Positions 17,564 through 25,558 of a stretch of DNA of 64,000 bases are shown in pieces. Made by a program: the position numbers and the translations under genes. Numbering within the stretch: position 1 is the stretch's first letter; every line of letters begins with the position of its first letter. Source of the stretch: Sphingomonas taxi (GTDB lineage: Bacteria > Pseudomonadota > Alphaproteobacteria > Sphingomonadales > Sphingomonadaceae); contig QFMX01000002.1 of assembly GCA_003240625.1 (NCBI GenBank), positions 62,001 through 126,000 of the forward strand, read 5' to 3'. The notes under the pieces were generated by a model. It was not told where the DNA came from. It saw nothing but the letters and a program-made list of their open reading frames with translations, and made no database searches.

Positions 17564-17741
17564 GAAGTAAGCGAGGAACCGGGGAACCGACCCGCCACCC
17601 CGCCACCCCCCAACGCACAACCCGCCCCCAAACCCCAACGCCGCCCCCTCTCCACTCACCGCAAACCACGTACGGCTTACGTCTCGTTAACCTAATCCCT
17701 GCATAGAGTGTCCCGTCGGGGGACGTTACGAGGTGGTTGCG

Positions 17742-18500
17742 ATGAGTCGTCGGTTTGCTTTGCTGTCCGTTACCGCGCTGGGCCTGCTGGCCGGCTGCAC
17801 GTCGAAGCCGCGGACCGTCGCGCAGGTTGCGCCGCCCGTCATAATGGTGCCGGTGCCCGCGCCAACGATGCCGAAGGGCGCTTCGCCGACCATCGTCATC
17901 CCGGTCGCGCTGGCCGATGGCACCTATCCCACGCCGAATCGCAACCTGACCACGTCCGCCAAGGTCTGGCATCTCCGCGCCGCGCTCAACGTCGCCGCGC
18001 TCGCGTGCCGTGGGCCGCAGGAGTTGACGATCGTCGCGGGCTACAACGCGCTGTTGTCGGCACAGAAGCCGGTGCTTGCCAAGGCCGAGGCGACCTATGC
18101 CAGCGAATACAAGGCGGGCGGCGGCGACTGGCAGGATCGCTATGACGATTCGATGACCCGGCTCTACAACTTCTTCTCGCAGTCCCCCGCGCGCGACGAG
18201 TTCTGCGCGGCGGCAGGCGCCGTCCTCGCGCAAAGCACGGGTGTGGCGGCCGAAGCATTGCCCGCGTTCGCCGCACAGAACCTGCCCTTGCTCGAGCGTC
18301 CGTTCACCGATTTCTACCGCGCGGTGGACGCGTGGCGCGGTCGCACGGTGCGTCCGGTTCAGCCGCAGCTGGTCGCCTCGCGCCAATATGCGTCGAACAT
18401 GCCGGTGCAGACGATCACCCAGGCCCGGCTCCAGCCGATCTCCCAGCCGGTGCCTCCCGCGCAGCCTCGCCTGAAGCTCGACGCCAGCGTCTTCCAGTAA
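17742..18500 (+). CDS. Predicted lipoprotein, unknown function
   Basis: 252 residues. The start at 17742 is chosen because GAGG (17730-17733) sits 8 nt before it; a GTG at 17733 overlaps that site. The N-terminus carries a signal sequence and a lipobox LLAGC with the acceptor Cys at about residue 19. A Pro/Val-rich linker follows. The mature domain, about residues 60-205, is mostly helical with scattered Cys (ALACRGPQ, EFCAAAG), and the C-terminus is Gln/Pro-rich. I do not recognise the family. It lies upstream of the Tol-Pal operon, separated by a half palindrome, so a link with outer-membrane maintenance is possible but only by position. Confidence 0.75.
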   Translation: MSRRFALLSVTALGLLAGCTSKPRTVAQVAPPVIMVPVPAPTMPKGASPTIVIPVALADGTYPTPNRNLTTSAKVWHLRAALNVAALACRGPQELTIVAGYNALLSAQKPVLAKAEATYASEYKAGGGDWQDRYDDSMTRLYNFFSQSPARDEFCAAAGAVLAQSTGVAAEALPAFAAQNLPLLERPFTDFYRAVDAWRGRTVRPVQPQLVASRQYASNMPVQTITQARLQPISQPVPPAQPRLKLDASVFQ

Positions 18501-18510
18501 CCACGTTGCG

Positions 18511-18534
18511 ATCCTCCCCCGCCAGAGGGAGGAT
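18511..18534. repeat. Half copy of CCTCCCCC-type palindrome
   Basis: ATCCTCCC and GGGAGGAT flank CCCGCCAGA, giving a small hairpin that matches one outer end pair of the 17293 and 26776 elements with the interior deleted. Confidence 0.65.
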
Positions 18535-18611
18535 AGTAGAGAGGCGTTACCGCGAACATCTTGCAGGCAATGGTTGGCTTCCCTGCGAAGACTGGGTTAA
18601 CAGCCGCGGGA

Positions 18612-19070
18612 ATGGCTGAGGTTTCAGATCGTCCGGCGGAAGGCCGCTTCGAAGGGCGCGAGCACCGGTTTCCGGTGCGCGTCTATTTCGAGGACACCGA
18701 CCTGTCGGGCGCGGTCTATCACGCCAATTACCTGCGCTACATGGAGCGCGCACGCTCGGACATGCTGCGGGTCGGCGGGATCGACCAGCGCGCGGCGTTC
18801 GAGGCAGGCGAGGGATCCTACGCGATCGCCAGCGTCGCCATCCGCTATGCCGCGCCCGCCAGCCTCGACGACGCACTGCTGGTCGTCTCGCGGATCGTGC
18901 AGGTCCGCGCAGCCGGGGTCGCCATTCATCAAAGGGTCATGCGCGACGGGCTTGTCTTGGCCGAGGCGGACATTGTGGCGGCATTGGTCGCTCCTAACGG
19001 TCGCCCACGCCGCCAGCCACGCGCATGGATCGATATCTACGAACGCCTAGTCTGGCAGGGGGAAGCATGA
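18612..19070 (+). CDS. ybgC: Tol-Pal-associated acyl-CoA thioesterase
   Basis: Hot-dog fold thioesterase that hydrolyses acyl-CoA and is the usual first gene of tol-pal operons. The family motif YFEDTDLSGAVYHANYLRYME holds the catalytic Asp and His. From the ATG at 18612 it has 152 residues, the normal size. Longer starts at 18561 (TTG) and 18570 (ATG) exist and none has a strong ribosome site. The stop overlaps the tolQ start as ATGA. Confidence 0.93.
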   Translation: MAEVSDRPAEGRFEGREHRFPVRVYFEDTDLSGAVYHANYLRYMERARSDMLRVGGIDQRAAFEAGEGSYAIASVAIRYAAPASLDDALLVVSRIVQVRAAGVAIHQRVMRDGLVLAEADIVAALVAPNGRPRRQPRAWIDIYERLVWQGEA

Positions 19071-19759
19071 ATCCGGTGTTGACTATGGATAGCGCGACGC
19101 TGTCGCCGATCCACTTGTTCCTGCAGGCCGATTGGGTCGTGAAGGGCGTGATGATCGGGCTGCTGCTCGCCAGCATCTGGACCTGGGCGCTGATCGTCGC
19201 GTTCTGGCGGCGGATCGGCAGGACGCGCAAGAACATGGTGCGGTTCGAGCGCGATTTCTGGAAGGCCGAGGACATCGACGTCTTCTACAAGGCGGAGGGT
19301 GAGAGCGCCTTGCCGTCCGCGCGCGTGTTCGCGGCGGGCGTGACCGAGTGGCGGCGCTCGACCGCGGGCGGCACGATCGACAAGAGCGGCACGCGCGAGC
19401 GACTGGCGACGACGATGGGCGCGGCGGTCGCAAGCGAGATCGACACGCTGTCGGACCGGCTGAACGTGCTGGCGACGGTCGGCTCGGTCGCGCCGTTCGT
19501 CGGGCTGTTCGGCACGGTGTGGGGCATCATGCGGAGCTTCACCAGCATTGCCGCCGCGCAGAACACGTCGCTGGCGGTGGTCGCGCCGGGGATCGCCGAG
19601 GCACTGTTCGCGACCGCGATCGGCCTGTTCGCGGCCATACCCGCGGTGATCGCGTACAACCGCTTCTCGCACGGCATCAACCGGATCGAAGCGAGCCTCA
19701 ACCGGTTTGCGGATGGCTTCCACACCACCCTCTCCCGCCAACTGGACGGCTCGCGATGA
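19067..19759 (+). CDS. tolQ: Tol-Pal proton channel subunit TolQ
   Basis: 230-residue inner-membrane protein of the MotA/TolQ/ExbB family, which with TolR uses the proton-motive force to energise TolA during outer-membrane constriction at division. Three transmembrane regions are visible: about 22-42, 136-158 (TVGSVAPFVGLFGTVWGIM, the conserved ion-path helix) and 170-192 (PGIAEALFATAIGLFAAIPAV). The ATGA start is preferred to an upstream ATG at 19025 inside ybgC. Confidence 0.96.
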   Translation: MNPVLTMDSATLSPIHLFLQADWVVKGVMIGLLLASIWTWALIVAFWRRIGRTRKNMVRFERDFWKAEDIDVFYKAEGESALPSARVFAAGVTEWRRSTAGGTIDKSGTRERLATTMGAAVASEIDTLSDRLNVLATVGSVAPFVGLFGTVWGIMRSFTSIAAAQNTSLAVVAPGIAEALFATAIGLFAAIPAVIAYNRFSHGINRIEASLNRFADGFHTTLSRQLDGSR

Positions 19760-19770
19760 GCGCGACGCAG

Positions 19771-19936
19771 ATCCTCCCCGGCACGGGGAGGGGGACCGCG
19801 ACGCGCAGCGGCGTGGTGGAGGGGGTTCTCCACGCAGCGCAGCGTCTGTGGAACGAGATGCTCCCCACAGCAGAACGTGTGCGGCACGCCCCCACCACCA
19901 GCTTCGCTGGTCCCCCTCCCCGCACGCGGGGAGGAT
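19771..19936. repeat. REP-like palindrome between tolQ and tolR
   Basis: Outer arms ATCCTCCCCGGCACGGGG... (19771-19797) and its complement (19909-19936) enclose about 110 nt with further short inverted pieces. The right arm contributes GGGGAGG (19928-19934), eight bases before the tolR GTG. Same family as 35596-35724. Confidence 0.88.
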
Positions 19937-19942
19937 TTTAGC

Positions 19943-20380
19943 GTGGCGATGAACCTTCCTTCTTCCCGTGGCCGCGGCCGTCGCGCGCCGATGGCGGATA
20001 TCAACGTCACGCCGCTGGTCGACGTGATGCTGGTCCTGCTGATCATCTTCATGGTGACCGCGCCGCTGATGACCGCCGGCGTGCCGGTGAACCTCCCTGA
20101 CGCGCGTGCGAAAGCGCTCGACCAGGAACAGAAGCCCGTCGAGATCTCGATGGACGAGACGGGCGCGCTGTTCATCGACCAGGATCAGGTCGCCGACGAC
20201 GCGCTGCCGATCCGGCTCGCGTCGATCGCCGCCAGCCGCGCGGTCGGGGACGAGCCGCAGGTGCTGCTGCGCGCGGACCGCAAGCTCGATTACGGCCGCG
20301 TGATGCGGGTGATGGGCGAACTCAACCGCGCCGGGCTGAATCGCGTCGCGCTGGTGACCGTCGAGGGCAACCAGAACTGA
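19943..20380 (+). CDS. tolR: Tol-Pal subunit TolR
   Basis: ExbD/TolR protein with one transmembrane helix (about residues 23-43) preceded by MADINVTPLVDVMLVLLIIF, where the Asp in the helix is the conserved proton-carrying residue. A periplasmic domain of about 95 residues follows. GTG at 19943 gives 145 residues and lies 8 nt after GGGGAGG; an in-frame ATG at 19949 is the alternative. The frame is open farther upstream only through palindrome sequence. Unlike most tol operons, a 166-bp repeat separates it from tolQ. Confidence 0.93.
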   Translation: MAMNLPSSRGRGRRAPMADINVTPLVDVMLVLLIIFMVTAPLMTAGVPVNLPDARAKALDQEQKPVEISMDETGALFIDQDQVADDALPIRLASIAASRAVGDEPQVLLRADRKLDYGRVMRVMGELNRAGLNRVALVTVEGNQN

Positions 20381-20390
20381 TGGCTGGCTG

Positions 20391-21425
20391 ATGGATCGTT
20401 CGGAGAAGATCGGCTTAGGCGTCGCGCTGGTCGGGCATGCGGTGCTGTTCGGCTTGTTGTCGCTCGGCTTTCTCAGCGCGCCCGAACCGCCGAAGATCAC
20501 CCAGCAGCCGATCGACGTGAGCTTGGTGCCCGACGTCGCGCTAGAGGCGACCGCGCCGCAATCGACCGAGGTGCCTGCGCAATCGATCGCGCCGGACGAG
20601 GGGGCGCCCGAGGATGCCGCGCCACCCGCCCCGCAAGAGGCCGAGCCCGAGCCGCAGCCCGATCCGACACCGCCCGCGCCGCAGCCCAAGCCCGCGCCGC
20701 CGAAGCCTGCACCGAAGCCGCAACCGGCGCCGGAACCCGCGCCCAGGCCGCAGCCCAAACCCAAGCCCGCGCCACCGACGCCCGCCGCCAAGCCGGCCCC
20801 GGTCGCGAAGCCCGTGGTGAAGCCACAGCCCAAGCCAACCAAGGCCAAGCCGACCAAGGCTGCGCCGGCGAAATCGGCACCGGCGAAGACCGCGACGAAA
20901 TCGAAAGATACCGCCGCCAAGTCGTCGTCGAGTTCGGCCAAGCCCGCCAAGCCGTCCTCGACCAAGGGCAGTGGCTCGACTGCGGAGGCCAAGACCTCGC
21001 GTCCGCGCGGCTCGCGGCTCGGCGACAATTTCCTGAAAGGGCTGTCGGCCGATCCGTCGCCCAGCAAGTCCGAGGCGCCCAAGGCCGCCAAGCTCGGCGC
21101 GCAGGCCGCGGCGAATATCGGCTCGGCGATCCTGCGGCAGGTGCAGCCCTGCGCGAACCGCCAGGTCACGCCGGGGCCCGGCGCCGAGCGGATCCGCGTG
21201 ACGATCAACCTGAAGCTCAACCGCGACGGCACGCTGAAGTCGCGGCCGACGATCAGCGGTCATGCCGGCGTCGACGACGACAACCGGCGCTATGTCGACC
21301 GCGTCGACGATCTGGCGATCGCGACCTTTGTCGGGTGTTCGCCGCTACGCGGTTTGCCCGACGACCTGTATGACGTGCAGAACGGCTGGAGCAATTTCAG
21401 CCTGCGCTACAAACTTCCCGGCTGA
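20391..21425 (+). CDS. tolA: TolA-like energy-transducing protein
   Basis: 344-residue periplasm-spanning protein linking TolQR to TolB-Pal. One N-terminal transmembrane helix (about 8-30), then a long Pro/Ala/Lys/Glu-rich region (about 50-205) in place of the helical Ala-Lys domain of enterobacterial TolA. The C-terminal globular domain (about 235-344) has TonB/TolA-like sequence with QVQPCANRQ and RVTINLKLNRDGTL and a second Cys (FVGCSPLRG), so a disulfide as in TolA domain III is likely. Ten bases after tolR. Confidence 0.9.
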   Translation: MDRSEKIGLGVALVGHAVLFGLLSLGFLSAPEPPKITQQPIDVSLVPDVALEATAPQSTEVPAQSIAPDEGAPEDAAPPAPQEAEPEPQPDPTPPAPQPKPAPPKPAPKPQPAPEPAPRPQPKPKPAPPTPAAKPAPVAKPVVKPQPKPTKAKPTKAAPAKSAPAKTATKSKDTAAKSSSSSAKPAKPSSTKGSGSTAEAKTSRPRGSRLGDNFLKGLSADPSPSKSEAPKAAKLGAQAAANIGSAILRQVQPCANRQVTPGPGAERIRVTINLKLNRDGTLKSRPTISGHAGVDDDNRRYVDRVDDLAIATFVGCSPLRGLPDDLYDVQNGWSNFSLRYKLPG

Positions 21426-21427
21426 GG

Positions 21428-23038
21428 ATGTCCGTTATGACTCGATCGATCCTGGGGTTTTTCCCTTCGCGCCTAACTTTGCTTGCGGGTGACCACCCAT
21501 TGCGCGGTAACCACCCCGGCGCAGGCCGGGGCCCAATTCCGAAGGTCGATGTAATGATGCGCAACGCTCCCTCGGCAGCGTCCCCCAATTGGGCCCCGGC
21601 CTTCGCCGGGGTGGTGTTGGGTGGGCGTAAGGCTCGATCGGTTCTTGCATCGGTTGGGCTGCTCGCGTTCGTCTCCGGTAGTGCCGCCTACGCGCAGGAT
21701 GCACTCGCACCAGCGCCTGCACCCCAGCAAGCTCCCGCCGATGCAGCAGCCCCAGCCCCGGCAGGCGACCAGTCCGGCGGCCTCGTGGTCGACGTTACCG
21801 GCGGCATTTCCGCGCCGATGCCGATCGCGATCCCCGTCATGCCGACTGCCGCGGTCGTCTCCACCCCCGCAGGCTCGACCGACGTGCTCGGCCGCCAGCT
21901 GTCTGAAATCGTCACCAACGACCTGCGCAATTCCGGGCTGTTCACGCCGCTCTCCCCCGGCCAGCTTCGCCCGGTCAGCTTCCCGGAAGTCACCGCGCCC
22001 GGGTTCGACTATTGGGGCAGCACCGGCGCACAGGCACTGGTCCAGGGGTTCATCCGCGCCAACGGCGATGGCAATCTGACCGTCGGCTGCTACCTCTACG
22101 ACGTGTCGTCGAAGGCTGAACTCACGCGCACCGGCTTCGTCGTGTCGCCGTCGGACTGGCGCCGCGCAGGCCATAAATGCGCCGACATGGTCTACACCCG
22201 CCTCACCGGCGAAGGCGCGTATTTCGACAGCCGCGTCGTCTATGTGTCCGAGACCGGACCCAAGGGGCGCCGGATCAAGCGGCTCGCGATCATGGATCAG
22301 GACGGCGCCAATCACCGCTTCCTGACCAACGGCCAGTCGATCGTGCTGACGCCGCGGTTCGCGCCGAACCAGCAGTCGATCGTCTATATGAGCTATCTCA
22401 ACAATCGCCCGGCGATCTACGTCTACGACATCGGCTCGGGCAAGCAGCGGCTGGTGGTCGCGAACGCGAACCTGACGTTCGCGCCGCGCTTCTCGCCGGA
22501 CGGGCGCAACATCCTGTTCTCGATGGCGCAGGGCGGCAATACGGACGTGTACCGCGTGTCGTCGCAGGGTGGCACGCCGCAGCGCCTGACCAACTCGCCG
22601 GGCATCGACACGGGCGGCAGCTATTCGCCCGACGGCTCGAAGATCGTCTTCGAGAGCGACCGCTCGGGCGGGCAGCAGATTTACGTGATGAACGCCGACG
22701 GCTCGAACCAGCAGCGGATCAGCTTCGGCGGCGGGCGCTACGCGACGCCGGTCTGGAGCCCGCGCGGCGACCTGATCGCGTTCACCAAGCTTGGTGGCGG
22801 GTTCCGGATCGGCATCATGAGCCCGAGCGGCGGCGGCGAGAAACTGCTGACAAACGACTGGCAAGACGAGGGGCCGAGCTGGTCGCCGAACGGCCGCGTG
22901 ATCAACTTCTATCGCTCGGGACGCGGCAGCGGCGGCAAGGCGGACCTCTGGTCGGTCGACCTGACCGGCGTCAACGAGCGCAAGATCCCGACGCCGCTCG
23001 ACGGCTCCGATCCGGCCTGGGGCCCGCTTCGCCCATAA
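21428..23038 (+). CDS. tolB: Tol-Pal beta-propeller protein TolB
   Basis: Periplasmic protein that binds Pal and TolA. An N-terminal domain (DVLGRQLSEIVTNDLRNSGLF) is followed by a six-bladed WD40-like propeller with repeats such as TFAPRFSPDGRNILFSM, SYSPDGSKIVFESDRSG and WSPNGRVINFYRSG. As drawn (ATG 21428) it has 536 residues, but residues about 28-62 are translated from a REP-like palindrome (21512-21613) and precede the real signal peptide (ARSVLASVGLLAFVSGSAAYA-QD). Initiation at GTG 21610/21613 or ATG 21554/21557 would give a more normal precursor. So the true start is unsettled while the mature protein is intact. Confidence 0.93.
   Translation: MSVMTRSILGFFPSRLTLLAGDHPLRGNHPGAGRGPIPKVDVMMRNAPSAASPNWAPAFAGVVLGGRKARSVLASVGLLAFVSGSAAYAQDALAPAPAPQQAPADAAAPAPAGDQSGGLVVDVTGGISAPMPIAIPVMPTAAVVSTPAGSTDVLGRQLSEIVTNDLRNSGLFTPLSPGQLRPVSFPEVTAPGFDYWGSTGAQALVQGFIRANGDGNLTVGCYLYDVSSKAELTRTGFVVSPSDWRRAGHKCADMVYTRLTGEGAYFDSRVVYVSETGPKGRRIKRLAIMDQDGANHRFLTNGQSIVLTPRFAPNQQSIVYMSYLNNRPAIYVYDIGSGKQRLVVANANLTFAPRFSPDGRNILFSMAQGGNTDVYRVSSQGGTPQRLTNSPGIDTGGSYSPDGSKIVFESDRSGGQQIYVMNADGSNQQRISFGGGRYATPVWSPRGDLIAFTKLGGGFRIGIMSPSGGGEKLLTNDWQDEGPSWSPNGRVINFYRSGRGSGGKADLWSVDLTGVNERKIPTPLDGSDPAWGPLRP
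21512..21613. repeat. REP-like palindrome inside tolB 5' coding region
   Basis: Arms about 21512-21537 and 21588-21613 share the CCCCGGC..GCCGGGGCCCAATT core of the copies at 14041 and 17463. The right arm matches that family for 30 nt (21584-21613). It lies in frame with tolB and encodes NHPGAGRGPI and PNWAPAFAGV. Confidence 0.92.
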
Positions 23039-23090
23039 ACCTGCTATGGGGGCGGTAATGGGGAATATGATTTTCTACGGGAGACTGTCT

Positions 23091-23618
23091 ATGTCGAAGC
23101 TTTCCAACATCTTGCTCGCATGTACCGCGCTGATCGCCGTCGCCGGCTGTGCGAAGAAGCGTCCCGCCGTGCTGCCCCCGGCGCCGGTCGACAATAACGC
23201 GCCGGTCGATCCCAATGCGGGCATGAACAACGGCAATGTCGGTGGCGCGATCGTGCCGGGCTCGGATGCCGATTTCCAGCGCTCGGTCAGCTCGAACACG
23301 GTCAATTTCGGGCTCGACATGTACGACATCGATCCGACCGCGCGCGCGATCCTCGACAGCCAGGCGCAGTGGCTGGCGAAGTTCCCGAACCAGCGCATCA
23401 CGATCGAAGGCCATGCCGACGAGCGCGGCACGCGCGAATACAACCTCGCGCTCGGCGATCGTCGTGCGAACGCTACCAAGAACTATCTGGCCGCAAAGGG
23501 CGTGTCCTCGTCGCGGATGACGACGATCAGCTACGGCAAGGAGCGCCCGGTAGCGATGGGCTCGGACGACCAGAGCTGGGCGGCGAACCGCCGCGCGGTC
23601 ACGGTGGTGCTGAACTAG
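23091..23618 (+). CDS. pal: Peptidoglycan-associated lipoprotein
   Basis: Outer-membrane lipoprotein that binds peptidoglycan and TolB. The ATG at 23091 follows GGGAGA by 6 nt and gives 175 residues; earlier in-frame starts at 23046 lack this. Lipobox VAGC with Cys about residue 21. The OmpA-like domain (about 75-175) has the diaminopimelate-binding motif GHADERGTREYNLALGDRRA and the final YGKERPVAMG. Last gene of the tol-pal set; cpoB does not follow. Confidence 0.96.
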   Translation: MSKLSNILLACTALIAVAGCAKKRPAVLPPAPVDNNAPVDPNAGMNNGNVGGAIVPGSDADFQRSVSSNTVNFGLDMYDIDPTARAILDSQAQWLAKFPNQRITIEGHADERGTREYNLALGDRRANATKNYLAAKGVSSSRMTTISYGKERPVAMGSDDQSWAANRRAVTVVLN

Positions 23619-23632
23619 GTTTGTCGCGGCGA

Positions 23633-23782
23633 TCCCTCTCCCCTGCGGGGAGAGGGAAGGAGGAGCCGATTGGCGACGGAAGGGTGAGGGGTTGTTGGGA
23701 TTCGCGTCCCGAGCCTCAAGCCCCTTACCCTCCCACGCGCAAATGCGCGCGGGCCCCTCCCTCTCCCCGAAGGGGAGAGGGT
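23633..23782. repeat. REP-like element with two hairpins
   Basis: The ends are each a hairpin (CCCTCTCCCCTGCGGGGAGAGGG near 23635-23657; CCCTCTCCCCGAAGGGGAGAGGG near 23759-23781) and are also complementary to one another. It fills the gap between convergent pal and the nuclease gene and could stop both transcripts. Confidence 0.85.
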
Positions 23783-23789
23783 AAGTGGG

Positions 23790-24641
23790 TCAGCCGAGCG
23801 CCTTATCGAGCAGTTTCGCCAGACGGATACCCCCGCGGCGAATCTCCTCGCGCGACACCGGCACCATCTTCGCGATCGTGGCGTCGTCCATCTTAACCCG
23901 CGCTGGCACCGCACCGCACGCGTCCCCGCCCAGCGCCGCCGCATACGCCGTATGCGAGGCTTCCCACGACTCCCGGCTCCAGTCGACGACCGTCCCAGCC
24001 CCGATCTTCGCCCGCTCCGCCGCCGGATAGCGCCGTACCAGCGACGGCGGCGTCGAGATCGCGCGCTCCGCCAGCGGGCCGTCCCAGATCGAATGCAGGT
24101 TGAACCGCGCAGGCCCGTAGATGCCGTAATCCGCCTTCACGTCGTTGCCGCCCTTGTCGTGGCGGTCGCCGGCGTGGAGCGGCTGGTGGAGATCGCCGAC
24201 GAAGTGGATCAGGAACGCCAGCGCCTGGACGCGGTCCTTCGGTGACGTGGCGCGATCCCGCAGCAATTTTACGTCGCGGTCGATCTGCGCTGAAACGCAG
24301 TCGCCGTCCTTGCACGCCGGCGTCAGGTCGAACGGCGCGCAGACGTCGGCGTTCTGGTAGTGCCAGCTATACGCGAACCCGAAGCGCGACTTGCCGTCGG
24401 TGGTCTTGAGCGGCTTGATGCAATCCGCCCAGACGCTCGCCTCCTCGATCGTGCCCGCGGGACATTCGGGCGTGTCGAGCAACGCCTGTTGCGCGAGCAG
24501 TTTGCGGATCGCGGCCTTGGTCTTGGGCGTGACGTTGGCATAGGCGATCTGCGCGACGGTCTGGTGGCCATACTCCCAGAACGCTGTGGCGGGGGAGGCG
24601 AGGCCGGTAACGGCCAAGGCGGCGAGGAGATAGCGCTTCAT
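23790..24641 (-). CDS. S1/P1-type zinc nuclease, secreted
   Basis: 283 residues with a signal peptide (about 1-20). The mature start FWEYGHQTVAQIAY supplies the Trp and His that bind zinc in this family, WAD and YSWHYQN give further ligands, and HFVGDLHQPLHAGDRHDKGGND plus LHSIWD complete the trinuclear zinc site. Such enzymes cut single-stranded DNA and RNA and release 5'-nucleotides, here in the periplasm or outside, probably for phosphate and nucleoside scavenging. Start overlaps the end of the peptidase gene by 4 nt (ATGA). Confidence 0.93.
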   Translation of the reverse strand: MKRYLLAALAVTGLASPATAFWEYGHQTVAQIAYANVTPKTKAAIRKLLAQQALLDTPECPAGTIEEASVWADCIKPLKTTDGKSRFGFAYSWHYQNADVCAPFDLTPACKDGDCVSAQIDRDVKLLRDRATSPKDRVQALAFLIHFVGDLHQPLHAGDRHDKGGNDVKADYGIYGPARFNLHSIWDGPLAERAISTPPSLVRRYPAAERAKIGAGTVVDWSRESWEASHTAYAAALGGDACGAVPARVKMDDATIAKMVPVSREEIRRGGIRLAKLLDKALG

Positions 24642-25558
24642 GGCGCTTCGTTAGCGTAGATCGCGACCGTCCGGCTACCCGCTGACGACGCGGTGCCGCG
24701 GTACATGCCAATGGTGTTGAATCCCCAGGCCATGTCGCCGTTAGGCCCCGCGACGATCACGCCGCCGGTGCCGCCGAGAGCCTTTACTTCGGCAAGCACC
24801 GCGTCGGCCGCGACTTGCAGTGACTCGCCCGATAAACGGACGCGCGCGGCGATCTCATGGCCGACGCCGACGCGGAGGAAGAACTCGCCCGAGCCGGTGC
24901 ACGATACTGCACAGGCGCGGTCGTCGGCGAAGGTGCCCGCGCCGATCACGGGCGTATCGCCAATCCGGCCCCAGCGCTTGCCAGTGACCCCGCCGGTCGA
25001 GGTGGCGGCGGCGACATGGCCTTGCGTGTCGCAGGCGACTGCGCCGACCGTGCCGTATTTCATGTCGACGTCGAACCCGCCGCCATCCGCCTGGAACTCG
25101 GCGAATTGCCGGCGCCGTTCGTCGGTCGCGAACCAGTCGGCATCGGCTTGCGGCAGTCCGCGATCGCGCGAGAACGCATCGGCGCCCTTGCCGGCGAGAA
25201 ATACGTGGCGCCCGTCGTCGAGGATCGCGCGCGCGAGCCCGACCGGGTTGCGCGTCGCGGTGGCTGCGGCAACGGCGCCGGCGGCTCGCGTCCGGCCGTC
25301 CATGATCGCCGCGTCCAATTCCAGCGTGCCGTCATGCGTGAAGACCGCCCCTCGGCCTGAATTAAAGTGCGGGTCGTCCTCCAGCACGCGCACCGCCGCT
25401 TCGACCGCATCGAGTGCGCTGCCGCCATCCGCCAGCACTTTCGACCCTGCGTCGAGCGCCCGCGACAGGCCGGCGCGCGCGCCCGCATCCTGCTCGGGCG
25501 ATACCATCTCGCTATCGAGTTTGCCGGCGCCGCCGTGGATGACGAGGGTCCAGGTCAT
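24638..25558 (-). CDS. iaaA: Isoaspartyl peptidase / L-asparaginase (Ntn hydrolase)
   Basis: 306-residue plant-type asparaginase that cleaves itself to expose an N-terminal Thr and then hydrolyses isoaspartyl dipeptides and asparagine. The N-terminus TLVIHGGAG, the cleavage site KYGTVGAVACD (nucleophile T170), the following ATSTGGVTGKRWGRIGDTPVIGAGT and the C-terminal GGTGGVIV are all characteristic. No signal peptide, so cytosolic. It overlaps both neighbours by 4 nt, in the chain acyltransferase, peptidase, nuclease. The symbol is by family. Confidence 0.92.
   Translation of the reverse strand: MTWTLVIHGGAGKLDSEMVSPEQDAGARAGLSRALDAGSKVLADGGSALDAVEAAVRVLEDDPHFNSGRGAVFTHDGTLELDAAIMDGRTRAAGAVAAATATRNPVGLARAILDDGRHVFLAGKGADAFSRDRGLPQADADWFATDERRRQFAEFQADGGGFDVDMKYGTVGAVACDTQGHVAAATSTGGVTGKRWGRIGDTPVIGAGTFADDRACAVSCTGSGEFFLRVGVGHEIAARVRLSGESLQVAADAVLAEVKALGGTGGVIVAGPNGDMAWGFNTIGMYRGTASSAGSRTVAIYANEAP

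Larger units (their letters stand above)
17284..17741. other. 458-bp gap with two palindromes
   Basis: No gene seen. It contains a CCTCCCCC-type palindrome (17293-17416) and a CCCAATTGGG-type palindrome (17463-17563). The 140 bp before the lipoprotein start are free of repeats and presumably hold its promoter. Confidence 0.6.

Noticed and set aside
19037..21232. 731-residue minus-strand ORF opposite tolQ-tolR-tolA
   Set aside because: Spans three certain genes and repeat sequence; Gly/Ala-rich antisense of Pro-rich TolA.
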